64,000 bases of DNA from Candidatus Obscuribacter sp. (GCA_016718315.1 JADKDV010000004.1:1-64000); one strand, 5' to 3'. Shown: positions 25,564 to 34,931, counted from the first letter of the stretch. The notes: generated from the letters alone by a model not told the origin. Numbers and translations: made by a program.

Positions 25564-27558
25564 CTAACTAGGTAAGCTCCAGCCCAGCTCCTGCACTGCT
25601 TCGCTAAAGTCTACACGCATACGCTGGCAGTAATTTAGTGCGATGATAGCTTGTTCTGTTTTGAGTTTTTGCTGAGTCAGCATGGTCAAACAGTTGTAGG
25701 TGGCAAGCACAGTTTTTGTGTCTATTTTGCCCATTGCCACAAGCACACGTTCAAGTTTGCTACCTTTGTCTCCAGCTTGCTTTTTGGCTGCTTCGATGTC
25801 TGCTTCGGTGATAATGCCAGCCAGTTTGAGCATGTCAATTGGCTCGGTGGGCATCGGTTGTACTGCTTTGACAGTTTGCGATATTCGAGGGTTGGCAGCC
25901 TTGGGATGGCGCTTGCGAAACTCCTGGGCAGCTTCGTCTTTAGTCATTTCACCAGTGCGCATTGCTGCTTGCAATTGCAATAGTGTACGCCAGACGGCAT
26001 TGCTTATCAGTCCTGCTTCTACGAGCACGGCTTCCAGAGGGGTATCTACCACCAGTGAGGTGGAGCTTTCGCGGGTTGGATTTTTACCCTGCATTTCTAT
26101 GATGCCGTTATTAACGTGAGCACGGTGCAGCGCACTGGCTGCCTCTGCCAGTGTGAGTGTGCCATCGCGTAGCATCTTTTGGATTTGTACGGCTGCTTCC
26201 AGTGTGGGGCGCGGTAGCTCGCCGGTCTCGACAAGTATGTGCACTGAGCCGGCAGTGGCTGTACTGGCAACTTTTGAGAGAGTTGTAGTGGTTAGACTCA
26301 AACCCTTTGATTTGGGCGTTAGTTTTTCCAGGTCTTCTCTTAGCTCGGCGACTGTCTCGTAGCGCTTCTCTGGCTCTTTTTCGAGAGTTTTAAAAATTAT
26401 TTTTTCGAGTTCAGTGCTGATTTTTAGGTCAGGAGCAATTTCTTTAAATTTGGGCGGTGGGTCGCAGATGTGCTTGCTCAGTGTCTGCAAAGCGTTTTCG
26501 CCAAGGAAGGGAAGCGCACCAGAAATCGCCTGATACATCAGACAACCAAGCGAATAAATATCGGAGCGACCATCCAGGGTCAATCCTTTGCACTGCTCTG
26601 GACTCATGTAAAGCGGGCTGCCTACGACGTCTCCGGCATTGGTTAGATCCTGACCGGGAAATCTGCCATGGGGCAAAATTTTAGAAATACCAAAGTCGAC
26701 GATTTTGACAAGACGTTCCTTTTTTCCAAGATTGACAAGCATCAAGTTGGAAGGCTTCAAGTCACGGTGGATAATGCCGCGGTCGTGGGCATGGCCAAGA
26801 GCGTCGCATGCCTGCATAAATATCTCGATAAAATCGGCCATCTCCAGATGTCCGACCTGGTCAAGCATCTTGTCGAGACCTTTACCGTCCACATATTCCA
26901 TGACGATAAAAGGAGCGCCAGCGCTGCTAAAACCGTAGTGGTAAACCGATATCAAGTTGGGATGGGCCAGTGCGATTGTGGCCCGACCTTCTTGTTCAAA
27001 ACGTTTTTTGGAGAGTGGATCGCTCAATAATTTGCTATGCAAAACTTTGACTGCCACTGTCCGGTCAAACATGGCGTCTTTGCTGCGGTAGACCACGCCC
27101 ATGCCACCGCTGCCAATTTCTTCTACGATTTCGTAGTGGTCAATTAGTGTGCCTGGTTTTACTGCGACAAAGCCCTGATTACCAGATTCTTCTTCGTTGT
27201 GATTTTTGGGATCGAGTGCGGCAATCGCTTCTTCCATGAGTTTGTGGATGACTTGCGCGTCGCGGCTGCGGAAGCTCCAGAGTACGACGTTGTCGCCCAT
27301 TTCCTCGGCCATCATAAGCCAGGTGGCTTCGCCTGCTTTGCCCCCGGTTTCCCAGGTTACCGAGAGTACAAAATTGGAGCTTTCTGTGCGTTTCCATGAC
27401 ATGGCGGCAGGAATGCCAGGGCTATCTTTAGCCCGTTGGAAACTAAACTCCAGGTCCTCAAGTGTGGGCACGCGTGGCCATTTAGCCGGACGCGGCGCCC
27501 TGACGGCGGCCGGGTCAGGCTTGTCAGACTTGCGGCTGAAAGAGTCCTGGAGAGGCAT
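25564..27558 (-). CDS. Ser/Thr protein kinase with C-terminal helical repeat modules
   Basis: 664 residues. Residues 1-135 form an N-terminal domain of unknown type (WPRVPTLEDLEFSFQRAKDS). The Hanks kinase domain (about 140-410) has EEIGSGGMGVVYRSKDAMF, VAVKVL, HRDLKPSNLM, DFGISK and SPEQC. The C-terminal 230 residues contain about three copies of a helical module, e.g. RPTLEAAVQIQKMLRDGTLT, LEAVLVEAGLISNAVWRTLL and LKLAGIITEADIEAAKKQAG. The module matches the repeats of the protein encoded at 38705-39910 and resembles GspE-N-terminal-type domains. No membrane helix is seen. Likely co-transcribed with the APH gene downstream. Confidence 0.9.
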   Translation of the reverse strand: MPLQDSFSRKSDKPDPAAVRAPRPAKWPRVPTLEDLEFSFQRAKDSPGIPAAMSWKRTESSNFVLSVTWETGGKAGEATWLMMAEEMGDNVVLWSFRSRDAQVIHKLMEEAIAALDPKNHNEEESGNQGFVAVKPGTLIDHYEIVEEIGSGGMGVVYRSKDAMFDRTVAVKVLHSKLLSDPLSKKRFEQEGRATIALAHPNLISVYHYGFSSAGAPFIVMEYVDGKGLDKMLDQVGHLEMADFIEIFMQACDALGHAHDRGIIHRDLKPSNLMLVNLGKKERLVKIVDFGISKILPHGRFPGQDLTNAGDVVGSPLYMSPEQCKGLTLDGRSDIYSLGCLMYQAISGALPFLGENALQTLSKHICDPPPKFKEIAPDLKISTELEKIIFKTLEKEPEKRYETVAELREDLEKLTPKSKGLSLTTTTLSKVASTATAGSVHILVETGELPRPTLEAAVQIQKMLRDGTLTLAEAASALHRAHVNNGIIEMQGKNPTRESSTSLVVDTPLEAVLVEAGLISNAVWRTLLQLQAAMRTGEMTKDEAAQEFRKRHPKAANPRISQTVKAVQPMPTEPIDMLKLAGIITEADIEAAKKQAGDKGSKLERVLVAMGKIDTKTVLATYNCLTMLTQQKLKTEQAIIALNYCQRMRVDFSEAVQELGWSLPS

Positions 27559-27719
27559 TTTTTTCCGTTATTTTGTGATTCTTCTATTTTAAACCAATTG
27601 AGATACCAAACCCTAATATATATGGGTTTCATTCCCCCTTTTATCAATGAGGTTTCGTGCCGTAGTTAAATTGTGGATATTTTACTCAAGTTGCGTTTAC
27701 CCCCATCAATTGGCTGTTA

Positions 27720-27769
27720 ACGGTTGCCAAAAGGTTTGACTTACTACACTTGTCTGGTATGGCAACCGT
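27720..27769. promoter_or_regulatory. Inverted repeat around a possible promoter upstream of tRNA-Lys
   Basis: ACGGTTGCCA (27720-27729) and TGGCAACCGT (27760-27769) are exact reverse complements. Between them lies TTGACT, 16 bases before TATGGC. It may be an operator-promoter, but the -10 match is weak and the tRNA starts 80 bases on. Confidence 0.3.
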
Positions 27770-27848
27770 CTTCAAGGTGAACAATCGCAAATGAAAGTTT
27801 GGGCAGACTTCTCGGTATGGCTCATCTGTGGTACTTTGATAAACCGCT

Positions 27849-27923
27849 TGCACCAGTAGCTCAGCGGTAGAGCACGCGCCTCTTAAGCGCTTGGTCGAAG
27901 GTTCGAATCCCTCCTGGTGCACC
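27849..27923 (+). tRNA. tRNA-Lys(CUU)
   Basis: Cloverleaf: acceptor GCACCAG pairs with CTGGTGC; D-arm GCTC-AGCGGTA-GAGC; anticodon stem CGCGC/GCGCT (outer pair mismatched) with loop CTCTTAA, anticodon CTT at 27881-27883; T-arm GAAGG-TTCGAAT-CCCTC; discriminator A and encoded CCA (27921-27923). Anticodon CUU specifies lysine. Confidence 0.93.
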
Positions 27924-28046
27924 ATTTTTAATTACATCGATTGATTTTTGCAGTGTCAGGGACTGCTTGATTTGTGCCACCCTGGCTGGCGGATTTTTGG
28001 CAATCATTGATATACTATAATATATAACAGAAATTTGGAAAAATTA

Positions 28047-28094
28047 GAGTTGGCGGTCATTTTTGCCTTTTAAGCGCAAATGACCACCACTCCA
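28047..28094 (-). terminator. Terminator of the 28-32 kb minus-strand operon
   Basis: On the minus strand GGAGTGGTGGTCATTT pairs imperfectly with AAATGACCGCCAACTC and is followed by TAATTTTTCC. It lies about 90 bases after the stop at 28182. Confidence 0.65.
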
Positions 28095-28181
28095 ATTCAC
28101 CGACCGGGCTGAATAGAAGAGGCATTAGATGCACTTCTACTCAGCTGGTCGCACGTCCGGTTGTTATGCCGGCTTGCTTAA

Positions 28182-28793
28182 TCAGCCGCCCGCCGAGCCC
28201 ATGAACTCAGCAAACTCCTTGTCGTCGACGAAGCCGCGCTTGAGCAGCTCGGCTTTGATCTCGTCGGCTTCGAGCGGGGTGACAAAAGTGCCTTCCATCG
28301 CCTCGCCATCGCCCTCGGGCAGATAACGCGCGACGATGTAATCGAGCTGACCGTCAAACTGGCAGCCGTTTTTGCGGAAGCAGGTGACCGGTGTGATGCA
28401 GTACCAGGTGTCGCCCATCTCTTTGGTGGGAGAGACCCAGAAGGCGAAGTCCGACGGCGAGTAGCAGTCGTACTTGGTGAAGAAGTCCCAGGCAGCATTG
28501 CTGTTGGCACGCTCCACCATGGTCGCCATGGCTTCCGATTCGCTCTCTTCGTCGCCGTCGAAAGGACCGAAACCCTTGATTGCGGTGCTCGTCAGAGCAC
28601 CGTTTTCTTCGACGACAGTGGCTTGGAGCGGCAAGCTCTCGTGGTAAAAGAGGCGCACAATCGGCTGCCCCTTTTTACCGGTCTTGGAGATGCGCTTCCA
28701 CTTGCCCGCCTGATCGCTCAGATCGGTGCCAAAGCGCGTGGGCCATGCCGCTTCCAGAGCGACTTTGCAGTCTTCAGTCGTGATTTTGCTCAT
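28182..28793 (-). CDS. Protein of unknown function (203 aa)
   Basis: Acidic soluble protein beginning MSKITTEDCKVALEAAWPTR, with no signal peptide or membrane helix. Features are scattered aromatic residues (WDFFTKYDCYSPSDFAFWVS, DTWYCITPVTCF) and a C-terminal helix KAELLKRGFVDDKEFAEFMG. No family recognised. It starts 15 bases downstream of the metallophosphatase stop, so the two are almost certainly cotranscribed, with a terminator after it. Codon use is strongly GC-biased as in the two upstream genes. Confidence 0.65.
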   Translation of the reverse strand: MSKITTEDCKVALEAAWPTRFGTDLSDQAGKWKRISKTGKKGQPIVRLFYHESLPLQATVVEENGALTSTAIKGFGPFDGDEESESEAMATMVERANSNAAWDFFTKYDCYSPSDFAFWVSPTKEMGDTWYCITPVTCFRKNGCQFDGQLDYIVARYLPEGDGEAMEGTFVTPLEADEIKAELLKRGFVDDKEFAEFMGSAGG

Positions 28794-28808
28794 TTTCTTA
28801 TCCGGGTT

Positions 28809-30428
28809 TCAGGCGTCGATTTCGATGCTATCGATCTCGTTGCCATTCATGTCAATTTGCCTGACACTCATGGTGTCAGGGGTGAAATCCACTACGGTAA
28901 ACGAATGCCGGTCACCGACAAGCTTGGCCGTAAACGACTGCCACTTGTGTTTTTGATCCGACAGGTCTACCGAATCCAGCTTGGCGCCACCACCGCCGGT
29001 GACGATGTAAATGACGCCGCTGGGCTTTTTGTTGACCTTACCGTCAAAATGAGGGTCGACGGTAATGCTGCCGGGGATATAGCCGCCAGGCAGACGAGAC
29101 TTGTTGTCGATGCCGTCGCGCGGCACAAACTTGATTGGCTGAGTCCGTTCGTAGCAGTGGCAGTGTCCGCCAAAGACAACCGACACACCACACTCTTCGA
29201 AGATATCAGCCAGCATGCGCATGCCCTGCTCACGCTGGTGCTTGCGGTTGCTGGTGAAGGGCGGCTGATGCAGCACGACCACCTTCCAGATGCCCTTCTC
29301 CACACTATTCAGGTCATTGCGGACAAAGTCACGCAGCTCGGCATTGGTCCAGTCCATCGCCGTGTTAGCGTCGAGGAAGAGGAAGTGTGCCAGACCATAG
29401 TCGTAGGAGAAGTTGGCCATGCGCGGATAGCGCTCACCGGCAGCATTGAGCAGAGCCTGGCGAGCGATTGTGTCTCCCTGCATGGGTGGCAAATTGGCGC
29501 CGACTTGCTGTCCGGGCTCCGCTGTGTACGCGTTTTGACCGAGCTTGTGAGCTGTGGCAAAACCGTTGAGAGGCAGGCTAAACAGCGCAAAGAACGCCAT
29601 CAAATCCGGGTACTCGTCAAATGATATGAGCGTCTCCGGATCGTATTTTGCCATGTCGTGGTTACCCACAGTGGACAGCATCATGGTCTTGTCCATCAAG
29701 TAGGCACCGGTCTCTGGTGAGGCGGTCTGCGCTTGATAGATGGGGAAGAAGCGGCTCAGGTATTCGTTGAAACGTCCGTGATGGTAGACGTTGTCGCCAG
29801 CCGAGATGATCAAGTCGGCACCGCGAGGACGCTTGTGCGCCGTGGCGTTGCCTCTGGGACCGGGCTGAGACATCTGGTAAGCCACTTGCCGCTGCCAGGG
29901 TGAGCCGCTGCCCATGTCACCAAAGACGATGGCACTAAAGCTCTTACCCTTTTGCTTGCGCGTGGCAAACGTGGAGGTGAAGACCTCATCGACACCGAAG
30001 AAGATGCGATAGCGGTACTCGGTATCGGGAGCCAGTCCGGTCATGCGCGTTACGTATTGGACCTGGTTGGCGACTCCCACGAGGTTGATGGTGCGGCTCT
30101 CGGGGCGGAAAGTGACGAGGCTATTGTCCTCGTCTCCCGCGCTCAACAGCGTCACCTCAACCCGGCAGCTCGAGAGACGAGTAGCCGTGTGGAAGAAAAG
30201 CTCCATCGATTCCAGACCCGATGCGTCGAAGGTCGGAGTATTGCCGGGCTGGAGCCACGGTTTGATGAAGAAGGGACCACTGGCAACGAAAGTCGGGGAC
30301 TCCCAGTTGTACTTGCCAGAATTGACGGTGGCCGTTACCGGCTCCACCATGTCGACCGGCTTAATCAGCCAGCGAACAAATAAGAAGACTGCCGCGATCA
30401 GGCAGGCAATTGATAGTATCCAGAGCAT
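28809..30428 (-). CDS. Membrane-anchored purple-acid-type metallophosphatase
   Basis: About 539 residues from the ATG at 30428, which has AGAGG upstream; the frame is open to 30497. An N-terminal anchor (MLWILSIACLIAAVFLFVRW) is followed by a fibronectin-like region (SCRVEVTLLSAGD, LAPDTEYRYRIFFG) and a calcineurin-type dimetal domain: FGDMGSGS, ADLIISAGDNVYHHGRF, TVGNHDMAKY, VVLHQPPFTS and GGHCHCYERTQP. This order and all metal ligands match purple acid phosphatases, which hydrolyse phosphomonoesters. The anchor places it outside the cytoplasmic membrane. It is the middle gene of a three-gene operon. Confidence 0.88.
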   Translation of the reverse strand: MLWILSIACLIAAVFLFVRWLIKPVDMVEPVTATVNSGKYNWESPTFVASGPFFIKPWLQPGNTPTFDASGLESMELFFHTATRLSSCRVEVTLLSAGDEDNSLVTFRPESRTINLVGVANQVQYVTRMTGLAPDTEYRYRIFFGVDEVFTSTFATRKQKGKSFSAIVFGDMGSGSPWQRQVAYQMSQPGPRGNATAHKRPRGADLIISAGDNVYHHGRFNEYLSRFFPIYQAQTASPETGAYLMDKTMMLSTVGNHDMAKYDPETLISFDEYPDLMAFFALFSLPLNGFATAHKLGQNAYTAEPGQQVGANLPPMQGDTIARQALLNAAGERYPRMANFSYDYGLAHFLFLDANTAMDWTNAELRDFVRNDLNSVEKGIWKVVVLHQPPFTSNRKHQREQGMRMLADIFEECGVSVVFGGHCHCYERTQPIKFVPRDGIDNKSRLPGGYIPGSITVDPHFDGKVNKKPSGVIYIVTGGGGAKLDSVDLSDQKHKWQSFTAKLVGDRHSFTVVDFTPDTMSVRQIDMNGNEIDSIEIDA

Positions 30429-30509
30429 ATTTGTGCCTCTGCTAATTAGAGGAGAGAGTTGAGGCACAGCTCTGGTCACCGCAATTGCGCTGACCATCGA
30501 GGCAAAATC

Positions 30510-31952
30510 TCAGCTTGTGGTACGTCCTCCTGCAGCACCGTCTTCGGTGTCAGGCAAAAGGCGCACTTCCAACCATTCGATTTCCACCTGAGCTGTGCCC
30601 GGCTTGATTTGCAGCACCTTGAAGCTAAAGCCGTTGATCTCGATTTGAGACCCGACTTCCACTGTGCCGCTGTGGTTTTCCACAAAGACCTCCTGCACCG
30701 TAGTGCCACCTCTTGTCGAAGTCAGCCGTGCATCAAAGACGCGGCGGAATTCGTAGAGGGTGAGTGGTCCTTCGACTTTGTAGACACCATCAGCAAGGAG
30801 CTCGACACCATCGATGGGACCATCGTCCTCATCGTGGATTTCGCCCACCAGCTGTTCCACAAGGTCTTCTTGGGTCACCAGACCGACGGCTTCGCCTTCG
30901 GAGCCGGTGACGATGGCAAGTTGCAAGTGGCGCTTTTTAAGCTCCTCCAGAAGTGCAGCGGCTGTGGTGTCAGCCGGTACGTAGAAGGGCTTGCGCAGAT
31001 AGGCACTCAGGCTGCCTATGGTTTCCAGTGCGCCTACTGCCGGTGCAGACGGTTTGGGTCCACCCTGGAGCACGCGAGCTTCGGCTTTGAGGCGCTTACG
31101 CAACACATCGAGCAACTCGCGGGTACGCAGGATGCTGGTGACGTTGTGGCGCGAGCCGCGGTAGAGCGGTAGCCGGCTGTGCTTGGTCCTGGTGATAAAG
31201 TCCAGAGCCTCCAGGATGGTGACGTCCTCGGAGAGGCAGTCCATGTGGCTTATTGGCACCATCACGTCTTGCACCTTGAGACCCCGGTATTCCAGTGCCC
31301 TCTGCACAAGTCCTGACTCAGCAGTGCCGAGCGTGCCTGCGCGTGCGCTGGTCTCCACCAGGATAAGCAGCTCATCCACCGAGGGTGGCGAGTCACCGCT
31401 GTTCTTGTCTCCAGGCATACCGGGCAGCTTCATCACCAGTGCGGTGATGCCGCCGATGAGCCAGAGGAAGGGCGCGGTCAGCTTGCAAAACATGGCAAAA
31501 GGCATGCTCAGTGTCAGCGCCACACGCTCGGGAGCGCGCAGAGCAAACATCTTGGGCACCTGCTCACCGACGATGACGTGGAGGATTGTGAGCAGAACAA
31601 AAGAGAAGATTACAGCCACAATCGCCGGTACTTGCACAGCCTGCAAAGGCGGTGCCAATTCGGCTAAAAGGGCGATGCCAGATTCGAGTAGAGCTTTGAT
31701 GGGTTCACCACCAACGCCGCCGACCACAAGACCCATGATGGTGATACCCAATTGGGCACCGGCCACTGTTCGGTCCATGTTTGTCTGCAGCTGATGGATG
31801 GTGCGCGCACCGCGTACTTTTTGCTGCATCATCTCTTCGACACGGCTCTTGCGCAGTCTGATGAGTGAGTACTCAGCAGCGACAAAGAGACCATTTACGA
31901 GGACGAACAGCACAAGTAAACCCAACCAGAGCCAGGTTGATACAGTTGACAT
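30510..31952 (-). CDS. CNNM/CorC-HlyC-type integral membrane protein with CBS domains
   Basis: 480 residues. The N-terminal DUF21/CNNM transmembrane domain (about 1-190; WLWLGLLVLFVLVNGLFVAA, VAVIFSFVLLTILHVIVGEQ) is followed by a CBS pair (ALEYRGLKVQDVMVPISHMD; FYVPADTTAAALLEELKKRH) and a C-terminal transporter-associated domain (ELLADGVYKVEGPLTLYEFR). The family is linked to magnesium/cobalt or sodium transport, and some members were called hemolysins. It is the first gene of an operon with the phosphatase and the 203-aa gene. Length and layout are standard. Confidence 0.9.
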   Translation of the reverse strand: MSTVSTWLWLGLLVLFVLVNGLFVAAEYSLIRLRKSRVEEMMQQKVRGARTIHQLQTNMDRTVAGAQLGITIMGLVVGGVGGEPIKALLESGIALLAELAPPLQAVQVPAIVAVIFSFVLLTILHVIVGEQVPKMFALRAPERVALTLSMPFAMFCKLTAPFLWLIGGITALVMKLPGMPGDKNSGDSPPSVDELLILVETSARAGTLGTAESGLVQRALEYRGLKVQDVMVPISHMDCLSEDVTILEALDFITRTKHSRLPLYRGSRHNVTSILRTRELLDVLRKRLKAEARVLQGGPKPSAPAVGALETIGSLSAYLRKPFYVPADTTAAALLEELKKRHLQLAIVTGSEGEAVGLVTQEDLVEQLVGEIHDEDDGPIDGVELLADGVYKVEGPLTLYEFRRVFDARLTSTRGGTTVQEVFVENHSGTVEVGSQIEINGFSFKVLQIKPGTAQVEIEWLEVRLLPDTEDGAAGGRTTS

Positions 31953-32411
31953 ATAAGTCTCCAGTTAAAATTACGCCAGTACTCGCAGTAACAGCAAGGC
32001 AAGTCTTGGGCGTAATTGACAGTGGAATAAATCGGGAAATACTCAGGAGAGTTTTTCCAGGCGGAAGCAGTGAGAAGAAGCTTCGATTAGTGCGCTTGAT
32101 TTGTTCCTTTGGGTTGGTGAAATGAAATGAGGCTTAGACCCTAATGTCTTTTTGATATCTACTCAATACTATCTGGTACTTATGAGACTTAGGATTCTGT
32201 AAGCTATAGCTGGTGAGGCGCTTGGGCACATGACAATCCACAAATCTGCCCTATTACAAGGCTGGCCTGGCTAGTACATCTTGACAATAGTGGGTTTTAA
32301 ACCAGCCAGTAAGGCTTGATGGGAGCTTCGGTTAAAAGATTGACTTGAGCCTGGGGTAAGCTGGTGAAATTGCTATAATGGCACTACCGGTGGCGGCACT
32401 AGAAAGAGCCC
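31953..32411. other. Divergent intergenic region
   Basis: About 460 bases between the CorC-type gene and the HDAC-like gene. Apart from the extended -10 promoter near 32371 I see no gene or RNA. Confidence 0.45.
32371..32379 (+). promoter_or_regulatory. Extended -10 promoter for the HDAC/Dam pair
   Basis: TGCTATAAT is a perfect extended -10 element (TGnTATAAT). A good -35 is lacking, as is common with this promoter class. Predicted start near 32386 leaves a leader of about 25-30 bases. Confidence 0.5.
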
Positions 32412-32415
32412 ATGT

Positions 32416-33411
32416 TTGTCCTCAAATATAGCAAATACGTCTGACCATCTGGTTTTTGACCCTGCTTATAAGACCGACCTGGCCGCTTTTGGTCTCAATA
32501 ATCCATTTGCTCTGGACCGCGGAGAAATGGTCCTGGCTAAGATCTCGGAAGAAATCGGTAAGCCTGCCACATTTATCAGACCTGTGCCTTTGACTCTTGA
32601 GCAAGTGGGACTTGTTCATACACCGGATTATCTGGAGAGTCTAAAACACTCAAGTACCTGGGCTGAGATTTTTGAGATCAAAGATCCCGTGTTTGATAGC
32701 TCAGGCCGGTTACCTGGCGCCACAAAGCCTTTTTACGAGATATTTGATGACTTTTTGCTTAAAGCCGGTGGCACTCTACTGGCTGCTCAGATGGCACTAA
32801 AAAATGGCATGTGTGCCAACCTTGGCGCTGGTTATCACCACGCCTTTCCTGATCGTGGTAGGGGATACTGCGCCATCAACGACGTTGCCATTGCTGTTGC
32901 TAGCTTGCTCAAGGACGGTCTCATTGAGCGAGCCATGGTAGTCGATGTAGATTTTCACCAGGGTGATGGCACAGCTCTTTGCTTTGCTTCTGATCCTCGT
33001 GTTTTTACTTTTTCCATTCACTCCCAGGAGGGCTGGCCCGAGAGTAAACAACAAAGCACTCTTGATATTGGTATCACGGAGAGTGACAAAAATAATTATC
33101 TGACGCGCTTGCAAACCGGTCTTGATAGCGCACTTGAAGACTTTAAGCCGGATTTTGTAATGCTGGTCGACGGTAGTGACGCCTACGAAAAAGACATCCT
33201 CCCTGGTACAAAGTTTTTGCGACTGCCGCTATCTGTAATGCAGGAGCGTAGCGAGTATCTGATAAACAAGTTTTTTGCATTAAAAGTGCCTTTGAGCCTC
33301 GTTTTTGCCGGTGGTTATGGCCCAGATGTGTGGCAAGTGCATTATGCTACTGTCAGACAATTACTAATAAAGAGTGGTATAGCCTGTGGTGCCTCGCCCG
33401 CAACTCTCTAG
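32416..33411 (+). CDS. Histone-deacetylase-family amidohydrolase
   Basis: 331 residues with the arginase/deacetylase signatures: NLGAGYHHAFPDRGRGYCAI (paired catalytic histidines), VVDVDFHQGDGTA (zinc ligands DxH), TFSIHSQEGWP, LVDGSDAYEKD (third zinc ligand Asp) and FAGGYG. Bacterial members deacetylate acetylpolyamines, acetoin-related substrates or proteins. The only start in frame is TTG at 32416; an ATG at 32412 is out of frame by one base and would join if one T of TTT were absent, so the start may be mis-sequenced. The last 26 bases overlap the Dam methylase gene, implying translational coupling. Confidence 0.88.
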   Translation: MSSNIANTSDHLVFDPAYKTDLAAFGLNNPFALDRGEMVLAKISEEIGKPATFIRPVPLTLEQVGLVHTPDYLESLKHSSTWAEIFEIKDPVFDSSGRLPGATKPFYEIFDDFLLKAGGTLLAAQMALKNGMCANLGAGYHHAFPDRGRGYCAINDVAIAVASLLKDGLIERAMVVDVDFHQGDGTALCFASDPRVFTFSIHSQEGWPESKQQSTLDIGITESDKNNYLTRLQTGLDSALEDFKPDFVMLVDGSDAYEKDILPGTKFLRLPLSVMQERSEYLINKFFALKVPLSLVFAGGYGPDVWQVHYATVRQLLIKSGIACGASPATL

Positions 33412-34240
33412 CAAACTCCTTACAACAAATTACAGCCCTTTTCTCAAATGGGCTGGCGGTAAGGGACGCCTCCTGGCACAGTTTGCGCCGCTTTTTCCGA
33501 CTAAGTTTAATGCTTATTATGAGCCGTTTGTTGGTGGTGGCGCCGTATTTTTTTATCTCAGTAATCAGTATCCTGGTCTTGTATCCAAGCTCTCTGACAG
33601 CAATACAGAGTTGGTCAATTGTTATCAGATGGTGCGCGACAATCCGGAGCAAATCATTGAGCTTTTGGCTCTTAAGTCTAACGACGAGGATCTGTTTTAT
33701 CAGGAGAGAGCGCGAGATACCGCCAGTCTGGACAATCTTGAGCGGGCTGCGCGTCTGATATTTTTAAACCGCACTTGTTTTAATGGACTTTATAGAGTCA
33801 ATAGCAAGGGTCAATTTAACGTGCCCTTTGGTAAATACAAAAATCCACGCATTGCCGATCATGCCACAATCATGGCTGCCAGTGAGGCTCTGCAGCGGGC
33901 ATCAATTGTCACTAGCCCCTTTAATGTTTTGCCTAGACGCGCTGTCAAAGGCGACTTTGTCTACTTTGATCCGCCCTATCAGCCAGTCAGCAAGACTGCC
34001 AACTTTACGAGCTACACCAAAGACAGCTTTACCATGGATGATCAGGCTATGCTGGCGGAGTTTGCCCGCAAGCTCAAGGCCAAAGGCGTGCAAGTCATGC
34101 TCAGTAACTCTGATACTCCAGAAATTCGCAAGCTCTATAAAGACTTTGATATACAGGTGGTCAAAGCTGCCCGCGCGATCAATTGCAAAGGCACTGGACG
34201 CGGTGTTGTTAATGAGCTTGTGATCCGCAGTTATCGATAA
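33386..34240 (+). CDS. dam: DNA adenine methyltransferase, Dam/MT-A70-class D12 family
   Basis: 284 residues of the D12 class N6-adenine methyltransferases. Motifs in alpha order: FLKWAGGKGRLLAQF (SAM-binding), YYEPFVGGGAVFF, FLNRTCFNGLYRVNSKGQFN and the catalytic FVYFDPPYQPV (DPPY), then VMLSNSDTPEIRKLY and the NELVIRSY end. This matches GATC-methylating Dam and its phage/restriction relatives. No restriction endonuclease gene is adjacent, so an orphan regulatory methylase is plausible. The start is a GTG inside the end of the HDAC-like gene; the target sequence is not proven. Confidence 0.92.
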   Translation: MVPRPQLSSKLLTTNYSPFLKWAGGKGRLLAQFAPLFPTKFNAYYEPFVGGGAVFFYLSNQYPGLVSKLSDSNTELVNCYQMVRDNPEQIIELLALKSNDEDLFYQERARDTASLDNLERAARLIFLNRTCFNGLYRVNSKGQFNVPFGKYKNPRIADHATIMAASEALQRASIVTSPFNVLPRRAVKGDFVYFDPPYQPVSKTANFTSYTKDSFTMDDQAMLAEFARKLKAKGVQVMLSNSDTPEIRKLYKDFDIQVVKAARAINCKGTGRGVVNELVIRSYR

Positions 34241-34803
34241 CTTGCGTTTCCGCTAATCTCTTTCTCTGACTGACTTACTGCCCAACATACTTCCCGGCTG
34301 ACTTCCCGACTTAGTGCCCGACATACTTCCCGACTGACTTCCTATCTGACTGGCAGCCTGCCATGCCTATCTCTCTTTTTTGATAGCCCAAAAAACACGC
34401 CAGCTGTGTTAAGCGCTAAATTAAATCTGTTTGACAGCGCAATCGCCCATGGTGGCATGATTTCAAAAATGCAAAATGGCTGAAACGCCCACGCAATATT
34501 GCTTTACAATACTTTCGTTACATTTGCGGTCAAAATAAAAAGACCTCCCTAGAGGGCGAATTTGTTCTCGACTTAGGGGTAAATTTGCGCCGTTTTTGAT
34601 AGTCAAATACTGCAAGAACAATTTGAATATTGCTAAAACTTAGGTTGACAAAGTCGGCATTTGGCTCAAAACTGGAGTTATGTACAAACAAACACAGCGC
34701 TTCATAGTTAGCTCTTCCTCCTCATCATCATGGTCAGGGGTGGGGCTTACTCATGGTTTTGTGTCCGATTTGATTTAAGTATCAAGGCAGTACAAAGACA
34801 GTC
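34241..34803. other. Long leader/intergenic region before serS
   Basis: Over 560 bases without a gene. Besides the 36-bp repeat there is a TTGACA at 34645 and a pyrimidine-rich TCTTCCTCCTCATCATCATG segment near 34709, before a strong terminator at 34806. This arrangement would suit a small RNA or a leader, but no known RNA family was recognised. Confidence 0.4.
34281..34352. repeat. Two-unit 36-bp imperfect tandem repeat
   Basis: CCCAACATACTTCCCGGCTG at 34281 and CCCGACATACTTCCCGACTG at 34317 begin two consecutive 36-base units with few differences; a partial unit (CTGACTTACTG) precedes. The repeat starts about 40 bases after the dam stop. Confidence 0.6.
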
Positions 34804-34805
34804 GA

Positions 34806-34829
34806 GCGAGCCCCGGGGCTCGCTTTTTT
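34806..34829 (+). terminator. Strong intrinsic terminator with no gene just upstream
   Basis: GCGAGCCCCGGGGCTCGC is a perfect palindrome followed by six T residues. The nearest upstream plus-strand gene (dam) ends 565 bases earlier, so it may end a small RNA or act as an attenuator before serS. Confidence 0.85.
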
Positions 34830-34931
34830 GTTTCCAGATTTCTCTACAGATTTCTAACTGAAGCAGCCCTTGGCCATGACTGGCATGTGATGAACAACCA
34901 ATCCGCTATTATTTATACAAAGGACTGAGAG

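Noticed and set aside
27686..27925. Minus-strand peptide beginning MVHQEGFEPSTKRL
   Set aside because: A familiar false translation produced antisense to a tRNA gene; here it covers tRNA-Lys.
34640..34830. T-box riboswitch for serS
   Set aside because: No T-box sequence (AGGGTGGNACCGCG) or specifier loop could be found; only the terminator fits.
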